A stretch of 64,000 nucleotides of DNA from Styela clava. Taxonomy: Eukaryota; Chordata; Ascidiacea; Stolidobranchia; Styelidae. Each line of letters starts with the position of its first letter. Position 1 is the stretch's first letter. Below, one piece after another: positions 1-11,500 of this stretch. Position numbers and translations under genes: made by a program. The stretch lies in assembly GCF_964204865.1 (NCBI RefSeq), contig NC_135257.1:9322151-9386150 (forward strand). Reading direction: 5' to 3'. Under the pieces are notes generated by a model, which ran no database searches, was not told where the DNA came from, and worked only from the letters and a program-made list of their open reading frames with translations.

Positions 1-1083
1 ATTCCACATAACGATAAATGGATGAAAGCTGGGGAGGTTGATCGTGATTGCTGGTTAAAAGCAGGCGAGGCTGGTATATTAGGCGTTTCTATACCAGCAG
101 ACAAAGGTGGAATTGGAGGCGATTGGTTGTCCAGTGTCATCGTCGAAGAGGAGCAATTCTACTCAAACTGCCCTGACCCTGGATACACCGTGCATTCTGA
201 CGTAATGATGCCATATATAGCTAAACATGGTACGAAGGAACAAATTGAAAAATATATCTCTGACTTGACCGCCGGGAGAAAAATAGGAGCCATTGCTATG
301 ACCGAACCCGGCGCTGGGAGTGACCTCCAAGGTATTCGGACATATGCGAAACGAGAAGGAGATGAATGGATTATAAATGGAAGCAAAACATACATAAGTA
401 ATGGATGGCTCTGCGACGTTGTTGTACTCGTAGCCTCCACAAAAACAGAGGGAAAATCTGCGGCTCATGGCATAACTCTTTTTGTAATAGATAGTAGTAC
501 CCCTGGCTTCACAAAAGGTCAAAAGTTGAAAAAAATAGGACTCGAAGGACAGGATACATCCGAATTATTTTTTGAGGATTGTAGAGTACCTTACAGCGCT
601 GTCCTTGGAGGGGAAGCTGGGATAAATAAAGGTTTTTACATTATGATGCAAGAATTGCCACAAGAACGATTACTAGTCGCAAATATGTCGATGTCTACAA
701 GTGAGTTTATGTTTGAAGCGACGCGTGATTACGTTAAGCAGAGAAAGGCATTCGGCAGGCGCATTGCCGACTTGCAAACAATACAACACAAATTGGCTGG
801 TCTAAAGACAGAAATCGCCGTTACACGTGCGTTTATAGATCGATGCAACGAGCTTCACAACGAAAGGAAATTGGATAATTCCACGGCATCAATGGCAAAG
901 TACTGGGCATCCGATAGGGCAAACGCACAAGCATATGATTTTGTTCAAATGTTCGGGGGAAACGGTTACATGTGCGAATATCCTATTTCAAAGGCCTATG
1001 TTGACGTCCGTGCCCACTCAATATATGGTGGTACAAATGAAATCATGAAAGAACTTATTGCGAGGCAAATTTTAAAAAAATGA
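1..1083 (+). CDS. ACADL: Long-chain acyl-CoA dehydrogenase, 5'-partial
   Basis: Mitochondrial FAD flavoprotein catalysing the first, alpha-beta dehydrogenation step of long-chain acyl-CoA beta-oxidation. The frame is open from base 1 and already matches the family upstream of the first ATG (IPHNDKW before MKAGEV), so the ATG at 22 is internal and the true start and transit peptide lie outside the window. Visible hallmarks are the FAD/substrate motif MTEPGAGSDLQG, ISNG, the helix QRKAFGR, FGGNGYM and the C-terminal YGGTNEIMKELIAR. The catalytic base of the LCAD/IVD subgroup is the Glu in LPQER (codon 664-666). It is present, and the position that carries the Glu in MCAD is Gly, as in genuine LCADs. 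Stop at 1081-1083. No intron interrupts these 360 codons, although the vertebrate gene has many exons; this could mean intron loss or a retrogene. Family assignment is secure. Confidence 0.96.
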   Translation: MPHNDKWMKAGEVDRDCWLKAGEAGILGVSIPADKGGIGGDWLSSVIVEEEQFYSNCPDPGYTVHSDVMMPYIAKHGTKEQIEKYISDLTAGRKIGAIAMTEPGAGSDLQGIRTYAKREGDEWIINGSKTYISNGWLCDVVVLVASTKTEGKSAAHGITLFVIDSSTPGFTKGQKLKKIGLEGQDTSELFFEDCRVPYSAVLGGEAGINKGFYIMMQELPQERLLVANMSMSTSEFMFEATRDYVKQRKAFGRRIADLQTIQHKLAGLKTEIAVTRAFIDRCNELHNERKLDNSTASMAKYWASDRANAQAYDFVQMFGGNGYMCEYPISKAYVDVRAHSIYGGTNEIMKELIARQILKK

Positions 1084-1202
1084 GAAAAGGCGCAACTTAC
1101 TTCTTCGTATAGTTTATGTTACTGTGATCAACGACTTTGCGCAATAACACTGCATATATATATATGTGTATTCAAATTTGATTTATTATGCTAATTTAGA
1201 GT

Positions 1203-1208
1203 AATAAA
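1203..1208 (+). terminator. Poly(A) signal AATAAA of the ACADL-like gene
   Basis: A perfect AATAAA lies 120 bases after the stop codon on the same strand. It is the first such hexamer downstream and fits a short 3' UTR. Confidence 0.6.
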
Positions 1209-1309
1209 ATGCCTTTATGAAAATATCTCTATGGTCGTCTTTATTAACTAGTGAAATTGTTCTGTATCTATTATAATACCTTATTTGTTTCTATCAATAA
1301 TTGTCCATA

Positions 1310-1560
1310 TTCTTAGCTTCAGCACTTCGGGGGCATGGCATACTGAAAACAGCGTGCCACAGAAGTTGTTTCTCGGACCCTTGACCCCAGAAAAAAATTT
1401 TCGAGACTTGGCACCTACAAAATGGTTTACATGTTCAAATATATATACATTTAACCACCTACCTTTCAAAAGTACGTATAACTAATTTCAGCCCAGTCTA
1501 TTACGGCTTTTATTCATTAATTTTTGATCACTGCAATAAAAATGAAGCTCCTCGGAAGAA
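1310..1560. mobile_element. Decayed hAT-like fragment
   Basis: This stretch shares blocks, in the same order, with the interior of the hAT MITE at 27655-28210: a CC(C/A)TTGACCCC(A/G)GAAAAAA block, then TGGTTTAC(A/G)TGTT, then a block containing ACTGCAA. No terminal inverted repeats or target duplication survive, so the limits are approximate. Confidence 0.4.
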
Positions 1561-1839
1561 AAAATAATTGTTGAGTTATTAGAGCTACATTTAACTTTCT
1601 GATATACAATTAAAAACTGAACCACAAAAACGAGCTAATGTTTAAATCCACGCCCGAAAATTAGCACATAAAATTTGAATTGTTACGTCATCTTTGTTGC
1701 TTAGCCAATGTTACGGAGGTAACCAGGAAGTCGATGCTTGGGGAAATATTCATAGCAAAGGTGAGGTAAAGATGTAAGACTCATTGGCTATGTAAACTTC
1801 GAGGACTTAAGTTATATAGAAAAGTAGTTTTTGCCCTAA

Positions 1840-3030
1840 AAACCTTTACGTCGGTGTTTATTCTCCTTAAATGACAAGTTTTATAAGTATGCCTTGTGCC
1901 ACGACAACGATGGTATTTTTTTTTTGTACATGTGAGAAATGAGAAATATTATACATTAATCTGCGGCGAGATGAGACAAATAAAGAAGTGAATTCCGGGA
2001 CGCACATCTTTTGATTGAAAAGCGGCAATATAAAATACTAAAAATAAAACCGAAAACAATATATTTTTTTTTGTAGGAGGCCGGCGACAGATTAAAAACG
2101 ATTCTTTAGGCAATGTATATCGCAAAATTTTTGTGCCTAATGAACACATTATGTTTGAAACCATACCGACACTGAAATCGAAGCAAAGTCAATTGTGCGC
2201 GTGATTTATCTTGTTATCCGTTCCTTTAAATTCCCGTCGAAAATATTCAATCAAATTTTATCGTACTGGAATAAATTTCGTTCCGTGGGATGTTATAGCC
2301 GACTTAGGGACTTTTCTAGCGGTAATATCTCAAAAATAATCCGAGTTGCGCATTTTGATAGAGCGGCGTCAGTGTTGCAGCTCAGAATTTTCGAATTTGC
2401 AAAATGGCAATAATTTGGATCAAAACAAGACGAAATCGAACAGTTTACCACATATTTTTCTGTCCGCGGATTGTCGTGGTATTTTAGGATAGTGATGCTT
2501 TTATTTTGTCGCCACAATCGCCGGTTAAAATTAAGACAAATAAATTAATGAAGCAAGACATTTTGAATATGCCCGTATCCGTCATGGATTGATTACTTTG
2601 CAATTTCGAGCCGATAAATATATATATTCTTGATATATATATTTATATGTAATTTTATTGTAATAAATTGTACTCTATGGGATTTTACATCAGATATTGG
2701 GAATTTTCTAACAGCTATAACGAATTCGCAAGATCGCCAAATTACGTATCAAAACTAAATAATAGCAGGCAGAGTTTCATATTTTTATGTCCACAGATTG
2801 CCTGGTATTTCAGCGAAGTAATGTTATTATTTTATCGTAAGAAGACGCAACCGCAAGTTACGTTGAACACAATTAAATTAAAATAAAAAGACATTTCAGA
2901 TTCTCGTAGTTAGTACGCTGAAAACTGCGGCTCTTTTAACGAGCGCGTAGTCGCGGCGACTGTTTCAAAAGAGAATGTGAATTTCCGATTTTGACCCCTT
3001 TTAAAAATCCTGACTGCGCGCCTGATTGAC
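1840..3030. mobile_element. Decayed DNA-transposon sequence, related to 55425-56110
   Basis: Three separate blocks are collinear with the hAT complex at 54.9-57.2 kb: CGGTGTTTATTCTCC (near 1851 and 55440), TTGATTGAAAAGCGGCA (near 2008 and 55640), and GAAATCGA followed by GTCAATTGTGCGCG (near 2172 and 55798). The right end near 3010 (CCTGACTGCGCGCCTG) matches the block at 56095-56112. Inside it, 2305-2530 and 2690-2880 look like diverged tandem copies, sharing a TGTCC-CAGATTG-TGGTATTT pattern. No coding capacity remains. Confidence 0.55.
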
Positions 3031-3326
3031 TTATGGCTAACTTTTTTGAAAGTTCATCGCCACCATTCCCGGATATACCGCATCTCGCGAAACCTCACCA
3101 TATTATCGGACTGCTGCTACAAATTACAAAACTTAAAAGTGATCTGGTTTCACAATGCCCTTACAAAGGGTAACGGTACAGAGACTGTCATAGCTTTTCC
3201 AGGTCCTGTGGCGATAATTCATACTTCATGATCCAACGTGAATTAAAATATCAACTTATCCGAGTCACTTCTGTATTACCAGATCAGTTACCGCAGTCTA
3301 CCGTTTCCCAAAAAAAAATTCCCCAC

Positions 3327-3374
3327 TTTCGCTCAGCACGAGATTCACCAACTTTCGCTGAGCACGAGATCCGC
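3327..3374. repeat. Short direct repeat, two copies
   Basis: CTTTCGCT(C/G)AGCACGAGAT occurs twice, about 29 bases apart. It is a local duplication with no associated gene. Confidence 0.6.
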
Positions 3375-6300
3375 TGATATGCGTTCTCGTAACCGCCGAG
3401 AGGTGCGCAAATTTTGATGACGCCATAGCACACAAAAACAAATCCCATAGAGCTCACAGAAATAATTGAAATAAAGTAATAGCTTTCTAGTAAAAAATAC
3501 AATTTTTAACCACTCAAAATTTCAAAAAAGCTGGTCCAGTATTTGAAGAGAAAAGCTTATTTTTTTAATCCTATTCTTATACCGATAGGAAGAAGAATAA
3601 AGAACAAGATCAACATAGTTATAAAAACGACCCATAGGTCCACTCCGTGTCCAATAAGTAATACTGATCTTCATCAATGGAAGAACTATGAATATACCGA
3701 GTGAGAAATTGTTTGGAACAGCCTATAACCGTAAAGAGTCGAATTCACGTGACAACGGAAAAATATTTTGTGATAATGAAACCACAAAATCAGAAGAATT
3801 CTACGGGACTGTATGACAATCGGGATTGGTTACATTTTAGTGATATTACGCTACCTACGGCGTTTTTGTCCAATTGAAAAGGCAGCTGTGTATTGGATCG
3901 AATTACTCTCTTCATTCTCGAGCCACCAATCGCCAAGGTAACTAGGGGAATAGTCTTTCATTACAAGACGTATTAAATAGTATGCGAGCGTAACGTTACA
4001 TGTACTTAGATCGCGTAAGTCAGACAAACTTTATAAATCTTTCATTGCGTTACGTTGCGCTCTAATGTTATTGAGACTAGTCTCGGCGTGTTTGTGTATT
4101 TACAAAGTTTGTACACACTGCGGTTAGATAATTAGGTTTCGTGAGTTGTTTTATTTTCGTTTCATACAGAGTGTTAAGTTGAGGTGTTGAATTACGTTCA
4201 TGATCAGTATAAGCCTGGGCAGTGTTCGAAACCAGGAACTGCTTTTTAAATTACCGATAAAGCCTTGGTAAAAAACGAAAAGTAATATAGAGGATGTATG
4301 GAGGATATAATACTTCTGCAAACTGTAGAATAGAATGGATGGCAATGGATAAGTGACTGACTTTCCCATATATATTCGAAATAATTTTAGCATTTCTTTT
4401 TAATATCAGCCAGATGTATCTCGTATCCGACCGTTATTTGCAAAAATCCCCAACCTTGGTTAGATATAATACAATACCAAAAGTCTTCGTTACTCAATTA
4501 TTAGAAAACCGCATCTCATATTCAAATTATAAATTTATCGATATACAATTTGGGCAATATTGACTCCTCAATTTTGAACGATATTGCCAATATTTCTATA
4601 TAGCAACGAATAATTGAAAATAAATTGACGTAATAAAGAACTTAGAATAGTTCAGCAATTTCGGCATTTTTTAGTAAATTTTACTATTTAAGTTGAGTAT
4701 TTATACGAAAAACCCATGTGTTTGATAAATGACGTCATCAATACTTTGTCTCGAAAAGACAGTTAGGAACAGTACAAACATAACTATTCTTGTTTTTTAT
4801 TGTTTAAGTACATTGTACAAACTTTGGTTACTCCAAGACTATGTGTAGGAAGAGACTAAATCACATTGTTCAAACTTTATTACTAGTAAATTATTGGCAG
4901 AAGTAATAGTGTTCCCTTTGCACTGATCAAATATGGAACAACATAATAAAATGTACGGTTCATTTTCTTCACTTTTTCCGGGGTGTGTTTAATAGGGCAC
5001 ACAGCATATTTTAATCAGGAATCTTGGGGAGTGGCATTTTATTAGACAAGTCTGTATTGCATAATGTCAGGGAACACCTTGTACCTATGGAAACTTGTCG
5101 GTTGCTATGGTGTTTTGGACTGGGCTTCAGGGCAGCTGCATCGTTATGCAGTTTTATCTGACGGCAGCCTGGTTCATTTTGTGCAGTTATCAGTCAAGTC
5201 ACTTGTCTCATACCAGTTAGTAAATTACATAATTTGAGTGTCGAGTTACAGCTTCTATTGAACAACCGCTTAAGTGTGCCCGCAGATAAACAAATACCTT
5301 TAAGAAGTGCTTCATTCTTCACGCTTCAGCTATACAAATGCTTCAATAACCATTAGTCGGAGTAGATGTGAGCGCGTACAAGAACAGCAACGTATTTTGT
5401 ATTCGATATAAGTATTTAGTCAGAATACTAACATTACATAAGTAATATCATTTTTGATTTCCGCTCATGGTGATATTACGATTATTAATAAGCACTGATG
5501 ATGTTGCAGGTATATTTTCGACAACAAGAAATCTCCTGTCCATCGTTTTCTTTGTTCTCGAATCGATGTATCTTAATCGGCAGCAAAAAGACAGGTTTTG
5601 AAAATAGACGTTGGGTACTGTTATAATATGAAGCAGTAATAGATTTTACAAATAGAATTCATTGACTTTTCAATAGATCAAAAAAGGAATTGCAATTTTA
5701 AGGATATTGTGTTGATGGTTGAAACTTGCCACCTCCATAAATAACAATTCCAACTGTTTTCTATTTCAACTTTATTTTTATTTGATGAAGTCTAAGTGCA
5801 GAGCATTCATACTTTGATGATAAAAGCCTGAGTGAACTGACATTATATATATATTAAAGTAGAATAATATCACGGACACACCAATTCAGTTTGCTGGAAG
5901 GTTTTATTTAAGCGCGCTATATTCACATCGGTGGTATGATTTGGAATGGAATTTATATGGAAATATTTATCTATTCTACTGAAATCAGCAAAACTGCACT
6001 CGGAGAAAAAATTTCGAGCGTAGACTTTTGCAAAACTACCGTGGGCCTCTGCTTATTTGAGAAGAACTTCGCGTTTGAAAAAGTGAAATGATATTTTGAG
6101 GGAAACAGTTATACAAAGTTTTCAGCGTTAGAGTTATAATGGTATAGCACTAATTTTACTTTTTTGGGTCGGGTTACAGTGGGAACTTTTGAACTGAGAT
6201 ATTGAATGCTAGGTTTTCGAAATTAATTAAATACGGTAAGTCGTATTTCAGTTAAATTTATTTAAGGGAGGATTCGAACTTTTGAAATTACATTGCTACG

Positions 6301-8536
6301 ATTTTTGCGCGAGAAATCCTGAATGGCATTTCGTATAGTTACGCCACAACAATATTTCGTGACCTGAGATTAATGTTCGCTTTTGTTAGGTCGAAACACA
6401 CATTATATTGGCTATTAACCCTGTGAGAGAGAACTATTGTTTTATCGTTTTAACTCAGATTATGTCAATTTGTTGTTGTGATTTTAATTTTCGTTCCGGT
6501 TGTTTTTATTGAGTCGTCCATGACTTATCTATAACATTCGGAAGATTCACACAATAACTGAATAAATCTGATTTTTTTTTGCTAAAATTATGTTTTCTCC
6601 GATAATCTGCAGCAGCTCGATGGCATGGCCAGGATTCAATTAGCCGCGGCTCGATGAATCTCTCGAGTTTTTACAAATAGTCAACTTAATTTTGCGTAAA
6701 ACGCTTTAGCAAACATTCACATAAAGCGATCAGTACTGGGTTCTTAGATTTTAAAATCGATGTCGTTGGAACAAATAATGTGGGCATCGTAGGCCTTTTT
6801 CGCATTTCAACTGATCGTTCAAAAAATTCTTCTATAAACTCGTTCGTTGTGATACACTACGGCGCTATCCGATCGATACAGGTAGAATGTCTAAAGGCGC
6901 ATTTACGAAAGACAAAATTATAGCGATTAAAGTTGTTCAGTAACAGAAAGCGCATATCGATCACAGAAGTGAAATGTTTAACGTGAGAGATTGAAACCGT
7001 ATACCCTGATTCGGGCTTGTGCTATAAAAGTATAACAAATCCGGATGCTCTTATGTGAATTAGTTTGAATCTGTTTGTTGATGGCAACCGACGAGATTTG
7101 ATATTCTTGGTGATGTCAGTGACAAAAAGCAAAGGAATTCCATTGTGTCTAGGTCTATTGTTTGAGGTGAGACGTTCAGCAAAACGGCGGTGGTAGAATG
7201 TAGATGCTCCGATACGTTTCGTTTCATTCCTTTTATCCTTGGTACCGGGAGTATTATATGTAGAACCGATCAGTTGATATGGTATGCCGATTATGGTTAT
7301 GTACGTCCTATCCATGGTCAACTAACGCGTACAACAACGCGTAGGAATCTGAATATTGCCTTCTGGAGCACGTTTGGAAAAAGCTTAAGATCGTAATAGT
7401 CATGCTTAAAACTAGAACTATTATTAGATTCAAATTTCAATTTTTTAAATGTGAAGCGAAATACGTGAGGTAGCAAATAAACAATATAAACATATGTACT
7501 TTGTATGAACACCTTTGCAGAGTAAAATCTTACACTCGCACTCATGTGCAAATTTACGTGAAACTGTGAAAAAATGGAACACTCATGTTAAATGTATGGC
7601 AAGGGTGGAACAGTTACTATTATGCAGCCTGTAGACATCGTTTGATGTTGTAACGCATTCGAGAAATACTGTATTATTCACCACTCTTCTGTACTGTCGC
7701 TGCCAATAAAGATATGATGTTTTATTACACCCTATAGGCAGCTTTTGAGTTAAATTCCGTGTCGCAATTTGATACGTGTTATATCGTCGATACTAGGTTT
7801 TAAACATAGTGAATAACATTTGGACGACAATTGTTGATACACCTCGACTTGTGAAATATACGTATTGAATTTGCTTATGACAGCTTTTTACTAAACGATG
7901 GGAAGTTCAATTTTAACTCAACTTTTGGCCCCGAGACGCCATATCTCGCTTGCGGTTGGTTGCATTATTCAGCAGCATGTGGTGGAAGTGCTGAACGTCG
8001 CTGAACCTTGCCTAATTTGGTTATGCGGTCGGTCTTTTGTATTATTTAGTATACTACTAGTAATATTATTATTCGGTTTGTAAAAATTGAACAAGGTTGC
8101 TTCAAATGGACACAACAATTTATTAAAAAGCTTCTCATGGTTTTGTTATTTTTTTAATCGTATTCTTTACCCAGTTCGCGAGTGGATAAAGTTATGGAAC
8201 GGCGAGTCACACGTGATCATGTTTTACCTATAGTTGAAAAAGTACACTTTCGAGGTAATTACTATTAAAGCTACGTAATTTCACATTAAGAGCATAGCAA
8301 TGATATTTTGTCTGGTTGATCTTTACTAATATGTGTTTCATTCATAATATGATTCTTTCCTTTGCTTTTGTATACAGTTTATTCCCTGTAGCTTAATTAT
8401 ATTCGTAATTTTCCGTTAGATACTAATATCCGATCAACTATTCTTCCGGAATTATATTATATTGGTACTCCAGAAAATCGTACCCGATACCGTACCAATT
8501 TGCTCAGTCTTGTAAAGTTATATCCAGACATTCACT
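3375..8536. other. Intergenic region, no supported gene
   Basis: About 5 kb of AT-rich sequence between the dehydrogenase repeat zone and the next gene. The reading frames are short, lack recognisable domains and are not flanked by coherent splice sites. The promoter of the downstream 33-exon gene should lie toward the right end, but I cannot identify a convincing core element. A TTTGCTCAG near 8501-8509 could be a 5' UTR or trans-splice acceptor for the ATG at 8537. Confidence 0.5.
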
Positions 8537-11500
8537 ATGGGTTGTGCGGGAAGTAAAGGCACATCAACTGTACCACAAAATACTGCCCCAGCAGGAAAAA
8601 ATGGGACTGCCACTAAACCAAGCAAGAATGTAGAACCAGCGGCAGAACCAAAGCCAAAACCAGCGGAAGAAGGTAATGCGATGAGATGTCATCAAAATAC
8701 AGTTTGCTCCTATTGAATATTTTGTTCAGTCCGTTTAATATCTGCTGGATGTGATGACCTTGTGGCCGAGGCGATCTGCTCTCATCGCGCTAGTAACTTT
8801 CTGTTGTAAAAATAGTTTGGTGTAGTGTAAAAAATGTTCGTTGCTTGCTGATTGCTTAATCTGTACGACGCGTTGCTATATGATTAGTGTTGTTGTTTGG
8901 CATGGATGTTTGGGTCGGGTCAAAGTGTGAGCAAATACCTCCAAAAATGTTATGGTAATTTTTATCCGAGTTCAATATTAATATTCCTTGGGGGCTTTTT
9001 CCAGTTGTGTACCGATTGCTTTTTCTGTATTGAATATCTACCATCTTATTCTCGATATAAACCGAACAGTGCACAATCAGTCGGCATTATGGCTTAAAAG
9101 ACGTTCCGTTTCAGCATAACATTTTGAATTTGAACCCATTGGCTTACTACATTTATGACTTTAATACAAAGAAAAAGTGAAAACAAGTTCACTAACACAC
9201 ATTTTATTTTCATTTAGCCGCAGCTTCCAAGCCTGAAGATCAAGCAAAACCGGAATCGTCAACGGGGGAGGCTGAAGCCCCGAAAGAAAGTGAGTGCTGT
9301 TTTACTTGGTGACCGTACATTTGAACCCATGTACATTTGAACCCATGCGTATATCCACGGGTTCAATCTATATGCGGGTGCTAAAACCCATGGGTTAGGG
9401 TTAGTATGGGTTTAACTATCCGTGAAACAAAAAAAATTCCATAGGTGCAATGGCATACAGGTGCAATTGTCATGGGTTCAAATGTACGTGGGTTCAAATG
9501 TAATGGAACCGTTTTACTTCTATATACGCGTACAATGCCAGCATTTTCTTAAAAATCTTAGAATTATAATAGTGATGGTAATCAAATAAATTAAAATATG
9601 AGATTTATATTTTATTTAATAAATAGATAAGGATTACTATTATGTCAAAACGTAACACCGGCGTTAAAACTGAAATTTTGATTCCTGCCTTGCTAGATTC
9701 ATTTTGAGTATGAATAAAAAAGCGACAAACATTCGTAACAGTAGAAACGTTCAATGCATTTGTACAAAATATGAGTATAATTGAGTGTAGTTTGTTTTTA
9801 TTTCACCGCTATGTGCATTTGAATGAGACTTTCAATACATAGGTAATATGTTGTGTATGAATATATTTAAAAATAGAGTGTCGATGTCTTTTGTATAATA
9901 TTTCGTTTATCGATGCGTGGAAATAATGACATTGAACGTTACGGTATAATGAAATGTCATTAATTATTAAAAATGAAAAGAACTTAATGCGTAAAATTAT
10001 ACGCTCAAAAAGTGTTCCGTCATATTGACTAATTTTCTAATACTAGGAATGATAAGAACATTTTTATATTATTGTACTTGTAAGCTTCAGAAAATTCAGG
10101 AATATTATTGTGAGAGACAAATAAAATTGAATTTGAAATGAGCTTCAACACTTGGTATAGGTTTGTGCACATATTCCAACAAAATATAAAATAATGTTTA
10201 ATGAGATGCATAATCAATATTCTACCGTGCATTATTGTACCAGGATAATGATTCTCTCGAACACACCATGAATAATTGAAACAAAATTTTGAAAACATTT
10301 CAACTCTTTATATTATTGCTATTATCAAATAAATGTCCCCATATGATGTTATCATAAGTTAAATTTAGATATATTATAATTTTACATAAAACCAATTAAT
10401 AGTGAGATGTAATTATACGTTAATTAGACATACATATTCTCTGAATATCTCAGAAATAAATTGCGAGCCTGCTCATAATGTCACTGGTAATTAGCACTAT
10501 TGAAGTCTCAGCATAGTAACAAGCATATGATGTGACAAAGTTTGCATCGAATTACACCGAGCTTCCTAACGCCTCGGCTAACGTGTTATTTTGTTCAATG
10601 ATGACAATTAGGTCTACTTGACCATGCTCTCTTCTAAATATTACTCTGATTGTATAATTCTCAATTGGAGACTTCATGCGCGGAATCACCCGCCTTCAAA
10701 ATACTCTGATTTGAAGCGGCCATTTCAAATTTTCATCCTTGTTATTCCGATATGTACAAATGAATATATAACATAATATTGGCAAATATGTCTCGTCGCC
10801 TTGCGCAGCCTTAGATGGTTATCAAATTGGAAATCTCAAGGGACAATGCAGCTCATCTCCCAAGTGCATATACTCGTGACTTTAATTAAGACAATATCAC
10901 TATAACAATGCAGAAATATTTCAGCGTACGTGTCATAATTCGGAAATAGAAGACCACATCAAATACCACTCACTTGGGCGTAACCAAGTTTTAAATTTTC
11001 GGTTTTGGCTGGCTTATTACGATTTTATTATCTGAGAAGAATAAAAACTCGAATTATTTGCTAACTCGTGTTCGCAGACATTTATTATGGCAACGGTCAA
11101 TATTTATTGAAGATTATTCGGCTTCGTGAATCAAAAAGGCCACACACGTTGATCTAATGACACAACTTTGGCGGCGCGAGTCAGTATTCATACAATATTT
11201 TGCTTTATTAAGAGAGATTTTAAGTCGGATATGAAATTTACCGGCTTAATAGATACCAAATACACGTATCCGTATCAATCATGCCCGATGACTGTTGGAT
11301 TTCTGTATACATGAAGTCTTTTCTCCCACAAGCGATACGAATAAGTTCTTGTTGATTGTTGGGAATGCTTGTCTACTAAATATTTTCGAGTACCGCAAGA
11401 CTTCCTTAACAAACCCTATTGAAATATTGACAAAGGGATATCCAGACAATTCCAGAGTTGGGCAATATGTGGAATCGGGATTAAATTAGCATTTTCGAAG

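Noticed and set aside
7022-7321. Minus-strand 99-codon open frame with a faint resemblance to retroelement C-terminal regions (HNGIPLLFVTDITKN)
   Set aside because: The resemblance is weak and unsupported by neighbouring domains, terminal repeats or a second copy. A profile search against Penelope-like and other reverse transcriptases would decide.
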